Shown here piece after piece: positions 1 through 8,904 of a DNA stretch of 64,000 bases. Below the pieces are notes generated by a model. That model was given only the letters and a program-made list of their open reading frames with translations. It was not told where the DNA came from and made no database searches. How positions within the stretch are numbered: the first letter of the stretch is position 1; each line of letters begins with the position of its first letter. Where the stretch lies: NCBI GenBank assembly GCA_963846925.1, contig CAWJXW010000005.1, positions 365,814 through 429,813 of the forward strand, written 5' to 3'. The stretch is from JAQBQB01 sp963846925. Lineage in GTDB: Bacteria > Gemmatimonadota > Gemmatimonadetes > Gemmatimonadales > Gemmatimonadaceae. The translations under genes and the position numbers were made by a program.

Positions 1-540
1 GCGAATCGAAACATCCACGAGCGCACGATGACCGAGGTCGACAAGCAGGGGATGGGGACGACGGCTTCGGTGCTGTTGATCTACGACAAGAAGTATTTGA
101 TCGGTCAGGTCGGCGATTCGCGGGTCTATCTCCTGCGCGACGGGGCGCTCCACCAGCTCACGAAGGACCACTCCTACGTTCAGGAGCAGGTCGACGCCGG
201 ATTCCTCACGCCGGAACAGGCGCGCTATCACCCCTACAGCAACGTCATCACGCGTTGCGTCGGCGCGAGCCCCGAGGTCGAGCCGGACATCTATCACGGC
301 GACGTCAGCGTCGGCGATCTGTTCCTTGTCGCGAGCGACGGGCTGACCAGCATGGTGGACGACAGGCGCTTGCAGATCCTGCTCATGTCGCGCGCGGAGC
401 CCGAGCGCAAAGTTCTCGCGCTGATTTCAGAGGCGAACGGGCGGGGCGGACTGGACAACATCACCGCCATCGTCGTGCAAGTCGCCGCCGACGAGGACGG
501 GAACGGCCCCTCGAACGGGCCCGCGGCAACCCAGAAGTAG
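1..540 (+). CDS. PP2C-family protein serine/threonine phosphatase, C-terminal part
   Basis: The reading frame is already open at base 1, so the gene begins upstream of the window; the Met at base 28 is internal. The visible part matches the C-terminal two thirds of bacterial Stp/PP2C phosphatases, which remove phosphate from Ser/Thr on proteins using two metal ions. Motifs in order are GMGTT, GDSR, SDGL and GLDNIT, and the Asp residues of the last three are the usual metal ligands. The last 20 residues are a Gly/Asn/Pro-rich tail without a domain. It probably opposes an Hpk2-type Ser/Thr kinase, but no kinase lies in the window. The family call is firm; the substrate is unknown. Confidence 0.9.
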   Translation, partial: ANRNIHERTMTEVDKQGMGTTASVLLIYDKKYLIGQVGDSRVYLLRDGALHQLTKDHSYVQEQVDAGFLTPEQARYHPYSNVITRCVGASPEVEPDIYHGDVSVGDLFLVASDGLTSMVDDRRLQILLMSRAEPERKVLALISEANGRGGLDNITAIVVQVAADEDGNGPSNGPAATQK

Positions 541-565
541 TCGGGAGCTGACGACGATCCGCTCG

Positions 566-582
566 GCTGACCTCACGTCAGC
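566..582. terminator. Short perfect hairpin after the phosphatase gene
   Basis: GCTGAC and GTCAGC form a 6-bp perfect inverted repeat with a 5-base loop, 26 bases after the phosphatase stop codon. No T-run follows. It could be a weak terminator or a protein-binding palindrome; the evidence is only the symmetry and position. Confidence 0.25.
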
Positions 583-708
583 GGGCGTCGCACCTTCCGC
601 GTAGCCCTTCCCAGAAGTCGGGCACCTCTGCAAATCATTGCCATCCCGTGGCGAACCACCACCCGTTCGCCTCATCCACGCCGTTCAGTACATCCGGAGA
701 GTATGTCC

Positions 709-3426
709 ATGCGCCGCCCGAACAGCTCGCGGTTCGCGCTCGTCGCCCGCGCCGTTCAATTCGGTCTCGTTCTCGTCGGCGCGCTCGCGCTGACCGCCTC
801 GGGCCAGCAGCACTCCAACAAGGCGAACTTTGAGCTCGCCGACAAGTTCTCGGCGGCGAACCTGCGGTCGCGCGTGTATACGAGCGCGGTGACGCCGCAT
901 TGGCTCGGGCAGAGCGATTCGCTCTGCTACGACTGGAAGGATCACGGTGGGAGCACGTTCTTCCTCGTCGTCCCGACGAGCAAGACGAAGAAGCCGCTGT
1001 TCGACCAGGGGAAGCTCGCCTCGCAGCTCTCGGAACAAAGCCACCGCGCGCACGATCCGCAGAACCTGCCGTTCACCACGCTGACGTTCTCGAAGGACCG
1101 CAAGACGTTCACGTTCACGGCGGACACGGCGCGGTGGGAATGGGACGTCGCGACTGAAACGCTCAAGAAGCTTGGTCGGGCCGCGAATGACAGTGGGGCG
1201 GTGCAAGGCGCCGGTGGCCGCGGCGGTCGTGGCGGTGGCGTCGGCGGCGGTCAGAACGCGGCGCCGCCTGACACGGTGAACACCTGTGGTGGCGGCGGCG
1301 GCGGACGCGCGGGCGGTGGTGGCGGTGGCGGTGGCGGATTCGGTGGCGGCCGCGGCGGCGATTTCCGCAACTATTCGCCGGACAGCAGCATGTTCGCGTT
1401 CGCGCGCGACCACAATCTCTACCTGGTGAAGGTCGCGTCGAAGGACACGGTTCAGCTCACGCACGACGGCCTGAAGAACTACAGCTTCGGCGCGCGCGAC
1501 ACGCTCCAGGAGCGACAGCAGCAAGAGCTGACACGCCAACAGACGCAGCAAGACGATTCGACTCAACAGGGCGGGGACGGCGGTGGCCGCGGCGGCGTAA
1601 ATCGCGACCCGCGCGTTCGGGCGAACGTCGTGTGGTCGCAGGACTCGAAGGCGTTCGCCGTGATCCGGAGAGACCAGCGCAAGGTCAAGCCGCTCTACCT
1701 GGTCAACAATCTCGCCAACCCGCGCCCGGAGCTCATGGAGTACACGTATGCGATGCCGGGCGAAACCGAGGTCGGCCAGGAAGAGTTGTGGTCGTGGCAC
1801 GTGGGGGACACCAAGCTGACCGGGGTCGGCATCAAGAAGTGGAAGGACCAGCAGCTGTTCGACCTGCACTGGGACGGCACGGCCGACCATCTGCGGCTCG
1901 TGCGCCGCGATCGGACGCAGCGTCACTTCGAGCTGCTCGACATCGCGCTGCCGGCGCAGACGACGACGCCGTTGCTCCACGAGGACATCGACAACAACTC
2001 GAGCGAGCGGCAAAACGTCCGCTACGTGAAGGCCGGCGGCGACTTCATCTGGTGGTCGGAGCGCTCGGGCTGGGGACACTACTATCTCTACGACAACACC
2101 GGTCATCTGAAGCGCGCGTTGACCTCCGGCGCGTGGCGCGCCGAGCGAATCGTCGACGTCGATTCGGTGAAGGGCATCCTGTATTTCGCCGCCGTCGGGC
2201 GCGAGCCGAGTGAGAATCCGTACTACTCGCACCTCTACCGCGTGAATCTCGACGGCACCGGCATGTCGCTGCTCGACGCGGGCGACGCGACGCACGACTC
2301 GCGGCTGTCGTCGAACAAGAAGTGGATCGTCGACAACTCGTCGCGCGTCGACCTCATTCCGCACGCCGTGCTGCGCGACGCGACCGGCAAGCTCGTGATG
2401 GATCTCGAGACGATGGACGTCTCCGGGCTCAAGGAGCTCGGGTGGAAGCCGCCGGAGAAGTTCCAGACCAAAGCCTTCGACGGCGTGACGGACATCTACG
2501 GCAACATGTGGAAGCCGTTCGACTTCGACTCGACGAAGTCGTATCCGATCATCGCGAACGTTTATCCGGGTCCGCAGACGGAGACGGTGAACTTCACCTT
2601 CTCACCGACCGCTGTGCCGCAGCAGCTGGCGCAGCTCGGCTTCATCGTCATTCAGATCGGCAACCGCGGCGGCAGCCCGCAGCGCTCGCAGGAGTATCAG
2701 GGCTTCAGCTACTACAACCTTCGCGACTACGCCCTCGCCGACAAGAAGACCGGCATCGAGCAGCTCGCGGCACGGCACAAATGGATCGACCTCGATCGCG
2801 TCGGCATCTACGGCCACTCGGGCGGCGGGTTCCTCACCGCGGCGGCGATGCTCCTGCCGCCGTACAACGAGTTCTTCAAGGTCGGCGTGAGCGAATCAGG
2901 AAACCACGACAACAACATCTACAACCAGAACTGGAGCGAGCAGTACCACGGTCTCAAGATTGTGGCGAAGGCGGGCGGCAGGACCGGCGTCGTGCAGGCG
3001 GGCGCGGTCGTTCCGGCCACCGACGGCAACGGAAACGAGAACGGCGGTGCGGTCGGGAGCGCGCCACGTGGCCGTGGCGCGAGCGCCGCCGCGCCGACGC
3101 TGCTCGACGGCTCCATCGCCGACGGCGACACGACGGATGCATTCCAGATTCACGTGCCGACGACGGTCGACCTGGCGCCGAACCTCAAGGGCAACCTGCT
3201 GCTCGAGACGGGCGACATGGACAACAACGTTCACCCGGCGAACACCATCCGCCTCGTGAACGCGCTCATCAAGGCGAACAAGCGGTTCGACTTCATGCTG
3301 CTGCCGGGCAAGCCGCACGGCTACGGCGACGACACGCCGTACACCAACCACCTGATGTTCGAGTACTTCGCGGAGCACCTGCTCGGCGACTACTACCGGA
3401 CGAACGCGGCGATCGATAAGAAATAG
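709..3426 (+). CDS. Secreted S9-family prolyl oligopeptidase / dipeptidyl peptidase IV-like
   Basis: Serine peptidase of the S9 clan, 905 residues. An N-terminal signal peptide (about 1-33, ending near TASGQQ) predicts export. A beta-propeller (about 80-560) is followed by an alpha/beta-hydrolase domain. The nucleophile is Ser704 in GHSGGG; Asp838 (GDMDNN) and His870 (KPHGYG) complete the triad. A Met codon at 703 is in frame, but ATG 709 sits 7 bases after GGAGAG (696-701) and is preferred. Oddities are a Gly/Arg-rich stretch at about 165-220, a Gln-rich stretch at about 266-295, and a low-complexity Gly/Ala/Asn insert of about 55 residues between Ser and Asp. It likely digests extracytoplasmic oligopeptides; specificity cannot be read from sequence. 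Confidence 0.92.
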   Translation: MRRPNSSRFALVARAVQFGLVLVGALALTASGQQHSNKANFELADKFSAANLRSRVYTSAVTPHWLGQSDSLCYDWKDHGGSTFFLVVPTSKTKKPLFDQGKLASQLSEQSHRAHDPQNLPFTTLTFSKDRKTFTFTADTARWEWDVATETLKKLGRAANDSGAVQGAGGRGGRGGGVGGGQNAAPPDTVNTCGGGGGGRAGGGGGGGGGFGGGRGGDFRNYSPDSSMFAFARDHNLYLVKVASKDTVQLTHDGLKNYSFGARDTLQERQQQELTRQQTQQDDSTQQGGDGGGRGGVNRDPRVRANVVWSQDSKAFAVIRRDQRKVKPLYLVNNLANPRPELMEYTYAMPGETEVGQEELWSWHVGDTKLTGVGIKKWKDQQLFDLHWDGTADHLRLVRRDRTQRHFELLDIALPAQTTTPLLHEDIDNNSSERQNVRYVKAGGDFIWWSERSGWGHYYLYDNTGHLKRALTSGAWRAERIVDVDSVKGILYFAAVGREPSENPYYSHLYRVNLDGTGMSLLDAGDATHDSRLSSNKKWIVDNSSRVDLIPHAVLRDATGKLVMDLETMDVSGLKELGWKPPEKFQTKAFDGVTDIYGNMWKPFDFDSTKSYPIIANVYPGPQTETVNFTFSPTAVPQQLAQLGFIVIQIGNRGGSPQRSQEYQGFSYYNLRDYALADKKTGIEQLAARHKWIDLDRVGIYGHSGGGFLTAAAMLLPPYNEFFKVGVSESGNHDNNIYNQNWSEQYHGLKIVAKAGGRTGVVQAGAVVPATDGNGNENGGAVGSAPRGRGASAAAPTLLDGSIADGDTTDAFQIHVPTTVDLAPNLKGNLLLETGDMDNNVHPANTIRLVNALIKANKRFDFMLLPGKPHGYGDDTPYTNHLMFEYFAEHLLGDYYRTNAAIDKK

Positions 3427-3444
3427 GGCGACCTTGCGCGCGGG

Positions 3445-4548
3445 CTACGCTGCGGCGCGGCCGCCCCCCGCGCGCGCGGCGGTGGAGATCAGGACGAACT
3501 CCTGGATCTTCTCCGCCGTCAGCAGCCCGACCACCTGACGCCCTCGGAGTACCGGCATCGCCTGGCAGTGTCCTTCCTGCAGGCGTTGCAGCGCCTGCTC
3601 GAGGGACTCGTCCGGTGTCGTCGCGCAGAAGTTCTTCTGCATCACCTCGCCGACCGTCTCGTCGGCGTGACCCTCGGCCATCGCGCGCAGCAACCCCTCG
3701 CGGGTGAGCACGCCGGCGATGTTGTCGTGGTCGACGACCGGGAAGTCGTGCTGGAAGCCATGGCGGACTTCCTCGATCGCCGCCGAGACCGATTCCGTGG
3801 GCGCGAGGGTGCGCACGTCGGTGATCATGGCCCGTGAGACGGCGACGTTGCCGACGGTCATCTTGAGCTGCGCCGCGCTCGACTCCGCCGCCGCGCTGAG
3901 CCACACGAACACGCCGATGATGACGAGGAACGGATTGTTGACGACGAACAATCCGAACAGCGCGAACAGCAGCGCGAATGCTTTGCCGAGTCGCGCGGCA
4001 ATCTCCGTCGCGTTCTCGAAGCTCGTGCGCATGGCCAGCGCCGCGCGCAGGACGCGGCCGCCGTCCATCGGGAACGCCGGCAGCAGGTTGAAGATCGCGA
4101 GTATGACGTTCACCCACATCACCTGCGCCAGGAACAGCCAGATGCCGTGGGTCTGCGCCGCCGAGGCGAGCGAGACCTTCCCCACGAGCAACGCCAGGTA
4201 GAGCACGGCGATGATCGCTACCGTGACGACGGGACCGGCAAGGGCGATCAACAATTCTTCGCGCGGACGCGAGGGCATTCGCTCGAGCCGGGCCACTCCG
4301 CCGATCGGCAGCAGCGTGATGCTCTTCGTCTTCACGCCGAAGCGCGCGGCCATCAGCGCGTGACCGAACTCGTGCAGCACGACGGAAAGGAAAATCGCGA
4401 GCGTGAGCAGCACGCCCACCACCGCCGCGCTCACTGTGTGTGCTTGCTGGTAGTCCGCAAGCGCGATCCAGGCGAGCAGGAGAAGGAACGTCGCGTGAAT
4501 GTCGACGTCGATTCCCTTGATCCGTGCGACCGTCCATGACCAGCGCAT
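3445..4548 (-). CDS. Site-2 (M50) membrane metalloprotease with C-terminal CBS pair
   Basis: Intramembrane zinc protease of the S2P/Rip1 type, 367 residues. The zinc site HEFGH is at 59-63, inside a hydrophobic helix. The second signature, LLPAFPMDGGR with the third ligand Asp162, follows in a later membrane segment. Two CBS domains occupy about 230-350; in this subgroup CBS pairs bind nucleotides and may gate activity. A TTG one codon upstream is possible, but GGAGG ends 4 bases before ATG 4548, which fits better. The gene converges on the S9 peptidase with only 18 bases between stops. Substrate is unknown; anti-sigma factors are typical for the family, but none is seen here. Confidence 0.9.
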   Translation of the reverse strand: MRWSWTVARIKGIDVDIHATFLLLLAWIALADYQQAHTVSAAVVGVLLTLAIFLSVVLHEFGHALMAARFGVKTKSITLLPIGGVARLERMPSRPREELLIALAGPVVTVAIIAVLYLALLVGKVSLASAAQTHGIWLFLAQVMWVNVILAIFNLLPAFPMDGGRVLRAALAMRTSFENATEIAARLGKAFALLFALFGLFVVNNPFLVIIGVFVWLSAAAESSAAQLKMTVGNVAVSRAMITDVRTLAPTESVSAAIEEVRHGFQHDFPVVDHDNIAGVLTREGLLRAMAEGHADETVGEVMQKNFCATTPDESLEQALQRLQEGHCQAMPVLRGRQVVGLLTAEKIQEFVLISTAARAGGGRAAA

Positions 4549-4575
4549 CAAACCTCCGTTCTCTCTTCCACTAAG

Positions 4576-6516
4576 TCAGCCTTCGTGCCCACGCCCGCCG
4601 CCGCCTCCGCCCGGTCGGTCGGGCTTGCCCTTCGGCGGCTTTTGGGGGTGTTGCGGCTGAGCGTGCGGCTGCACTCGCTGTTGCGGCTGCGGACGCGGCG
4701 GTTGTACCTGCGGGGCGGCCGGAGCGGCCGCGCGATGGTTGGGAACCTCCTGGTCGTGCGGTGCGCCAGCCGCCCGACCCGCGCGCAAGTTGTCGATCTG
4801 CCGAGGTTCGAGCGGTCGTCCCGGATGCGCTTGCATTGCCGATTGGCGCTCGGCCGCGTTCGGACGCGGCGGCGGCGGGGCGTTTCTCGCAATCAGCGGG
4901 CGCGGCGACGCGGAGGCCCGCGGTTCCGGCGTGGCGGCTTCGCGATTCCCACCGTTGTTCTTGCCATTGCCGTGGGTGAACGGAGGGCCGACCTCGCCTC
5001 CGGCCGTTTGGCGCTGACCGGGCGGTTGATTCCGCGTGATGACCGGTGCAGGTGCCCGAACGTTCTGAATCGCTCGCTCGTGCGCGCCGCCATGCGGCGC
5101 GGCTCTCGTGACGAGTGTCTGCGGTCGCTCGGCGAATCTCGGGCGCGGCGCGGGAGCGCCACCGGCGAGCAGTTCGCGCCGGGGGTTCACGGCCGGATGC
5201 TGCACCATGCGAAGCGGCGGCAGCGAATCCGTTCTCAGCTTGATCGCGTGACGCCCGACCGGATCGCCCCCGCTGAACGCCGCCGACGAAACCGCGGTGA
5301 GCGCGTTGTCACGGTTGATCCAGCGATGGTCGGCCAGATCCTTGTCGCGAATGACGGCGTCCACGTCGCGCACCTGGATCAGGTTCGTGATGTTCACGTC
5401 GCGCAAGTACGCGTCGCTGTGGTGGTACCACGGGAAATACGGCGCGGTCGGGCCGAGAGGGAACCATGCTTCGACGTTCGGTCCCTGGCTCAGATCGAGC
5501 GCGGCACCGTCGACGAAGGCGACGAGCGCGGGCGCCCAGACCGGCTGCGCCACGACCGGCCCGGGAACCCACGCCCAACTGCTCGTACAACGATTGTTGG
5601 CGACCGTTTCCCAGCGCCCGTAGTGGAACGGAGCGTAGCCCCACGGCTGGTCGTCGACCCAGGTCCAGCCCCACGGTTCGACCCACGACCAACGGCCTTC
5701 CCGATACGGCACCCACGTTCTGCTGACGCGCGTCGGACACCAGACCTGCGTGTTGGCGGCGTCGGCGAGCCAGACGCCGTTGTCGTCCAGGTCCTCCCAC
5801 CCCGGAATGCTCGGCGATACGTAGCGCGACGAGTATCCCGTCGACGTGTAGAGCGGGTCGCGCCGCGAGCGCCACGAGTCGAGATCGGAAAATGCCGGTT
5901 GCGTCTGCGCGTACGACGCGTCGAGCGAGACGATTTGAATCGGGTTCGTTCCGACGAGCCGGACGACTTGTCCGGCGTTTAGAGTTTGATCAAGCCCCGG
6001 CCCGGAGATCTCGAGCGCGCCGGACTCGACGTCCACGACGGTGCCGCCGTTCGGCTCGATCGAGACGATGTACGTCCCCGGTCCCGTCGGCACGAGCGCG
6101 CCGTTCGGCGTGTCGAACTCGAGCGAGTCACCTTTGTCGTATTGATAGAGGCTTGCCTCGAGCGCTCCCTCATCCAACCCCAGCTGCGTGAAGCTGTCGG
6201 TCAGGTTCGTGAGCGTGAGATCGCCGCCGTGATCGAGCCGAACCGCGCCGCTGCCGAAGTCGAGCTCCGCATGCGCGTTCTGGCCGGCGTACAACCGGTC
6301 TCCAGTGGACAGCGTGTAGTTTGGGGTCGGCTGCGTCCAGTCATCCGAGCCGGGCGCTTGCAACGACACCGTTCCTTCCATCGAGCTCAGGCGTGCGGCG
6401 CGCGTCGGTGGATCAGTGGCGACGTCGCCCGCGGCCGAGTCTGTCGAGCCGCCGCTCTGGCCACCGCGCGAACATGCGGCGATGCCGAGCAGAAGCGCTA
6501 GTAAACGTTTGTTCAT
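4576..6516 (-). CDS. FecR-domain / DUF6600 lipoprotein
   Basis: Lipoprotein of 646 residues. ATG 6516 gives a classic signal ending at a lipobox (LLGIAAC) and has GGAGGG just upstream; the longer open frame to 6564 would bury this. A FecR-like domain (about 35-190) of beta-strand repeats is followed by a Trp/Tyr/Pro-rich DUF6600 block (about 215-370) with WGWTWV, WVPY and WGYAPFHYG motifs. The last 200 residues are Pro/Ala/Gln/Arg-rich and end in a Gly-run. FecR domains elsewhere sense signals and control ECF sigma factors, but no sigma factor is nearby, so a structural envelope role is as likely. Confidence 0.8.
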   Translation of the reverse strand: MNKRLLALLLGIAACSRGGQSGGSTDSAAGDVATDPPTRAARLSSMEGTVSLQAPGSDDWTQPTPNYTLSTGDRLYAGQNAHAELDFGSGAVRLDHGGDLTLTNLTDSFTQLGLDEGALEASLYQYDKGDSLEFDTPNGALVPTGPGTYIVSIEPNGGTVVDVESGALEISGPGLDQTLNAGQVVRLVGTNPIQIVSLDASYAQTQPAFSDLDSWRSRRDPLYTSTGYSSRYVSPSIPGWEDLDDNGVWLADAANTQVWCPTRVSRTWVPYREGRWSWVEPWGWTWVDDQPWGYAPFHYGRWETVANNRCTSSWAWVPGPVVAQPVWAPALVAFVDGAALDLSQGPNVEAWFPLGPTAPYFPWYHHSDAYLRDVNITNLIQVRDVDAVIRDKDLADHRWINRDNALTAVSSAAFSGGDPVGRHAIKLRTDSLPPLRMVQHPAVNPRRELLAGGAPAPRPRFAERPQTLVTRAAPHGGAHERAIQNVRAPAPVITRNQPPGQRQTAGGEVGPPFTHGNGKNNGGNREAATPEPRASASPRPLIARNAPPPPRPNAAERQSAMQAHPGRPLEPRQIDNLRAGRAAGAPHDQEVPNHRAAAPAAPQVQPPRPQPQQRVQPHAQPQHPQKPPKGKPDRPGGGGGGRGHEG

Positions 6517-6568
6517 AAACCCTCCGCGACCCGTGAGGAGGGCAATGACCGAGCCAATCAGCACATCA

Positions 6569-7840
6569 TCATGCGAGCAACGAGCTTCCCCGCGTGAGCC
6601 TGGCGCGAACTTCGTCAGCCGGAAGGCTGGCCAGTTTCATGAAGCGCGCCGGGTCGAGCGCCATGCGAACCGAGGTGAACACGCGGAGCCAGCGGGCCGA
6701 GCGATAGAGCTCCTCCGACAGCCGCGGAAGGTTGATCACGCCCTCCCACCCCGCCGCCGTCACGCGGCGGACGTCGCCGTAGGGGCGCTGGATCAACAAG
6801 TCGAGCCCCAGCATCTGCGTCTTGGCCGGATAGTCGAGCAACAATTCTCCCGGCTGCAACCGGACTTCGCGCGCGAGCTGGTTCTCCACAGCCGCGGTCA
6901 GCTTCGGGTCGTCGGCGATCCATTCGGCGTCGTCTCCGCTCAGATCGGCGGCAGGACACTCGAACGCGCGCTTGTACAGCCGCCGGCCGCGAAGCGAGTC
7001 GAGCAGCTCGTTCGGCGCTCGCGTCTGCAACGCGTGCAGCAGGCCCTCATCGGTGAACGCCGCCAGCGTTCGCGCGTCGAGCGTGCCGGCGTCGAGCGCG
7101 TCGGCGACCAGTCGCTTGTACATGACCGTCGCGCTCCGGACGCCGTGATGCCAGTACACGTTGCGGTACATCTGATATCGCGCGAACAAGAGCGACTCGA
7201 GCGCCGAGAGTCCTTTCTCGATCATGCCGATGCGCGGAGAATTCGCGTCGGGGTCGCGCACGATCGCCAGCGCGTTGAGCAGACGGTCGACGTCGATCTC
7301 TCCGTAGCTCACGCCGCACATGAACGCGTCGCGACGGAGGTAGTCGAGCTTGTCGAGATCGATCGACCCTGAGATGAGCCCTTGCAGCGGGCTCTCGCTG
7401 CGCCCGCAGATGAGCGCATGGATGCGTTGTGGCGCCTCGTCTCCCAACTCGCGCCTCAGCACCTCGGCGACCTCACCCTCGCAGATCAGCGGACGCGCGA
7501 CGTCCTCGTGATGCATCGCGCCGATCTCCTCGAGGGCGTGCGAGAACGGATAGTGTCCGATGTCGTGGAGCAGCGCGGCGAGCCGGGTCAGCTGCACGTC
7601 TTCGCGATCGACGAGCGCGAAGTCGGGCTGGTCCTCGAGCAGGTTGAACACGCGGCGCGCGAGGTGGTACGTGCCGAGGGCGTGCTCGAACCGCGAGTGC
7701 GTCGCTCCGGGGTAGACCAGGAAGGCCAGCCCGAGCTGTCGAACGTATCGGAGCCTCTGGAATGCCGGCGTGTCGATCAGCTCGAAGGCGAGCGGATCGA
7801 ACCGGATGTTGTTCCAGAGCGGATCGCGGATGATGTCCAC
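6569..7840 (-). CDS. HD-domain phosphohydrolase (COG1078/dGTPase-like)
   Basis: 423-residue cytosolic metal-dependent phosphohydrolase. The N-terminal block matches the COG1078 group related to dNTP triphosphohydrolases: SRFEH with His53 at about 49-53, then the HD pair His92-Asp93 in LLHDIGHYPFSHA. Length is typical of the family. The likely reaction is hydrolysis of a nucleotide phosphate ester, but the exact substrate is not visible. It ends 52 bases before the start of the FecR lipoprotein on the same strand, so both may share a transcript, with no functional link evident. Confidence 0.88.
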   Translation of the reverse strand: MDIIRDPLWNNIRFDPLAFELIDTPAFQRLRYVRQLGLAFLVYPGATHSRFEHALGTYHLARRVFNLLEDQPDFALVDREDVQLTRLAALLHDIGHYPFSHALEEIGAMHHEDVARPLICEGEVAEVLRRELGDEAPQRIHALICGRSESPLQGLISGSIDLDKLDYLRRDAFMCGVSYGEIDVDRLLNALAIVRDPDANSPRIGMIEKGLSALESLLFARYQMYRNVYWHHGVRSATVMYKRLVADALDAGTLDARTLAAFTDEGLLHALQTRAPNELLDSLRGRRLYKRAFECPAADLSGDDAEWIADDPKLTAAVENQLAREVRLQPGELLLDYPAKTQMLGLDLLIQRPYGDVRRVTAAGWEGVINLPRLSEELYRSARWLRVFTSVRMALDPARFMKLASLPADEVRARLTRGSSLLA

Positions 7841-7968
7841 GGATTTCTGGTCGGCTCGCGTATGATAGTTGGGCCCGGCGGCCCTCGGCGAACCCCCGTC
7901 TTGCGAGGGAAACCCGGACGCGCCCCGAACCGTAGAACCTTCATGTCCACCCTCGAGCCGTCACCGAC

Positions 7969-8732
7969 ATGCCGATCGCATCTCAGGGCACCGTCCCCAC
8001 GCCAGCCGTGGCCGGAGCGACGATCCAAACCGGCGGGGCGTCCATCGACGCCCTCCAGGCGCAACTCTCCGGGCAGGCGCAGCAGGTCGCCGTGCTCCGG
8101 GCGCAGCGAGCCATCATCGAGCGGCAAATCAACATCACCGACCCAGGTCCGGCCGCGAGATGAGCTCATCGCGCAGCGGAAGGCGCTCGACGACCAGCTC
8201 ATCAAGCTCCAGGTGGACATGGCGGGTTCGCGAGCGCAGATCGCGTCCCGCCTCGGCGTGCCGGTGGAACGCATCGGGCCGAACGGACGCTTCCTGCAGC
8301 AGTCGTTCATGGACTACGGTTCGCGGCGGGGTCCCGACCCGGATGCCGTCGTCGGAATGTCGTTCGCGCTCGTCATCGCCATCGCGTTCCCGCTGGCCAT
8401 CGCCTACGCTCGACGCATCTGGCGCGGCAAGCCGTCAGCCGCAGGCGCAGCCCGACGTGATCGCGCCGCGGCTCGACCGTCTCGAGCAAGCGGTCGAGGC
8501 GATCGCCATCGAGGTCGAGCGAGTTGCCGAGGGGCAGCGATTCGTGACGAAGGTGTTCGCCGAGCGGCCGGCGCAGGCACAAATGAACGTCGCCGCCGAG
8601 TCGCCGCTCGCGCGAGACGCGGCCGCGGGTCTCGGCGAGGCGAAGCCGTTCCTCGCGCTCGGCGCCGGTCCGATCGAACCGATCCGCGTTGCCGAGCGTC
8701 AGGCGGTGCGGCAGTCGATAACGCCGCATTAG
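7969..8732 (+). CDS. Membrane-anchored coiled-coil protein, split by two frameshifts
   Basis: Three adjacent pieces in three frames read as one protein of about 254 residues. Residues 1-60 (ALQAQL, QRAIIERQI) and the next piece (ELIAQRKALDDQL, QIASRLGVP) form a helical coiled coil. A single membrane helix follows (about 125-145), then a third piece with a short helix (RLDRLEQAVEAI) and an Ala-rich tail. Shifts lie near 8152-8158 and 8428-8445; each behaves as one surplus base, so errors in the assembly are likely. Function is unknown; the layout suggests a small envelope-associated structural protein. It reads divergently from the HD gene. Confidence 0.6.
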
Positions 8733-8734
8733 GC

Positions 8735-8774
8735 GGTGGACCGGTGGACCGGTGGACCGGTGGACCGGTGGACG
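8735..8774. repeat. Five-copy 8-bp tandem repeat
   Basis: Five consecutive units of GGTGGACC (the last ends in G), starting two bases after the stop of the coiled-coil protein gene. It is a simple-sequence tract in the gap between convergent genes; no function is apparent. Confidence 0.85.
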
Positions 8775-8816
8775 GCGAAGGGACGGTTGCTCAAGGTGAG
8801 CAGATGAGCAAAAATG

Positions 8817-8853
8817 AAAGGCGATCCCCTTTTCATCTGCGGGGATCGCCTTT
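8817..8853. terminator. Strong hairpin between convergent genes
   Basis: A perfect 13-bp inverted repeat (AAAGGCGATCCCC with GGGGATCGCCTTT) encloses an 11-base loop. It lies between the stop of the coiled-coil gene (+) and the stop of pckA (-), with A-rich sequence to the left and TTT at the right foot. A bidirectional intrinsic terminator is the simplest reading. Confidence 0.65.
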
Positions 8854-8904
8854 CGAATCTGCGGCCATCTGCGTTCCGTTTTTCAGGAACGACTCAGTGG
8901 CCGG

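Noticed and set aside
685..2364. Long open frame antisense to the S9 peptidase
   Set aside because: Arg/Val-rich composition typical of the reverse strand of a GC-rich gene; the sense gene has all motifs of its family.
8735..8774. CRISPR-like or VNTR protein repeat
   Set aside because: Eight-base period with no spacers and outside any coding frame; a simple tandem repeat only.
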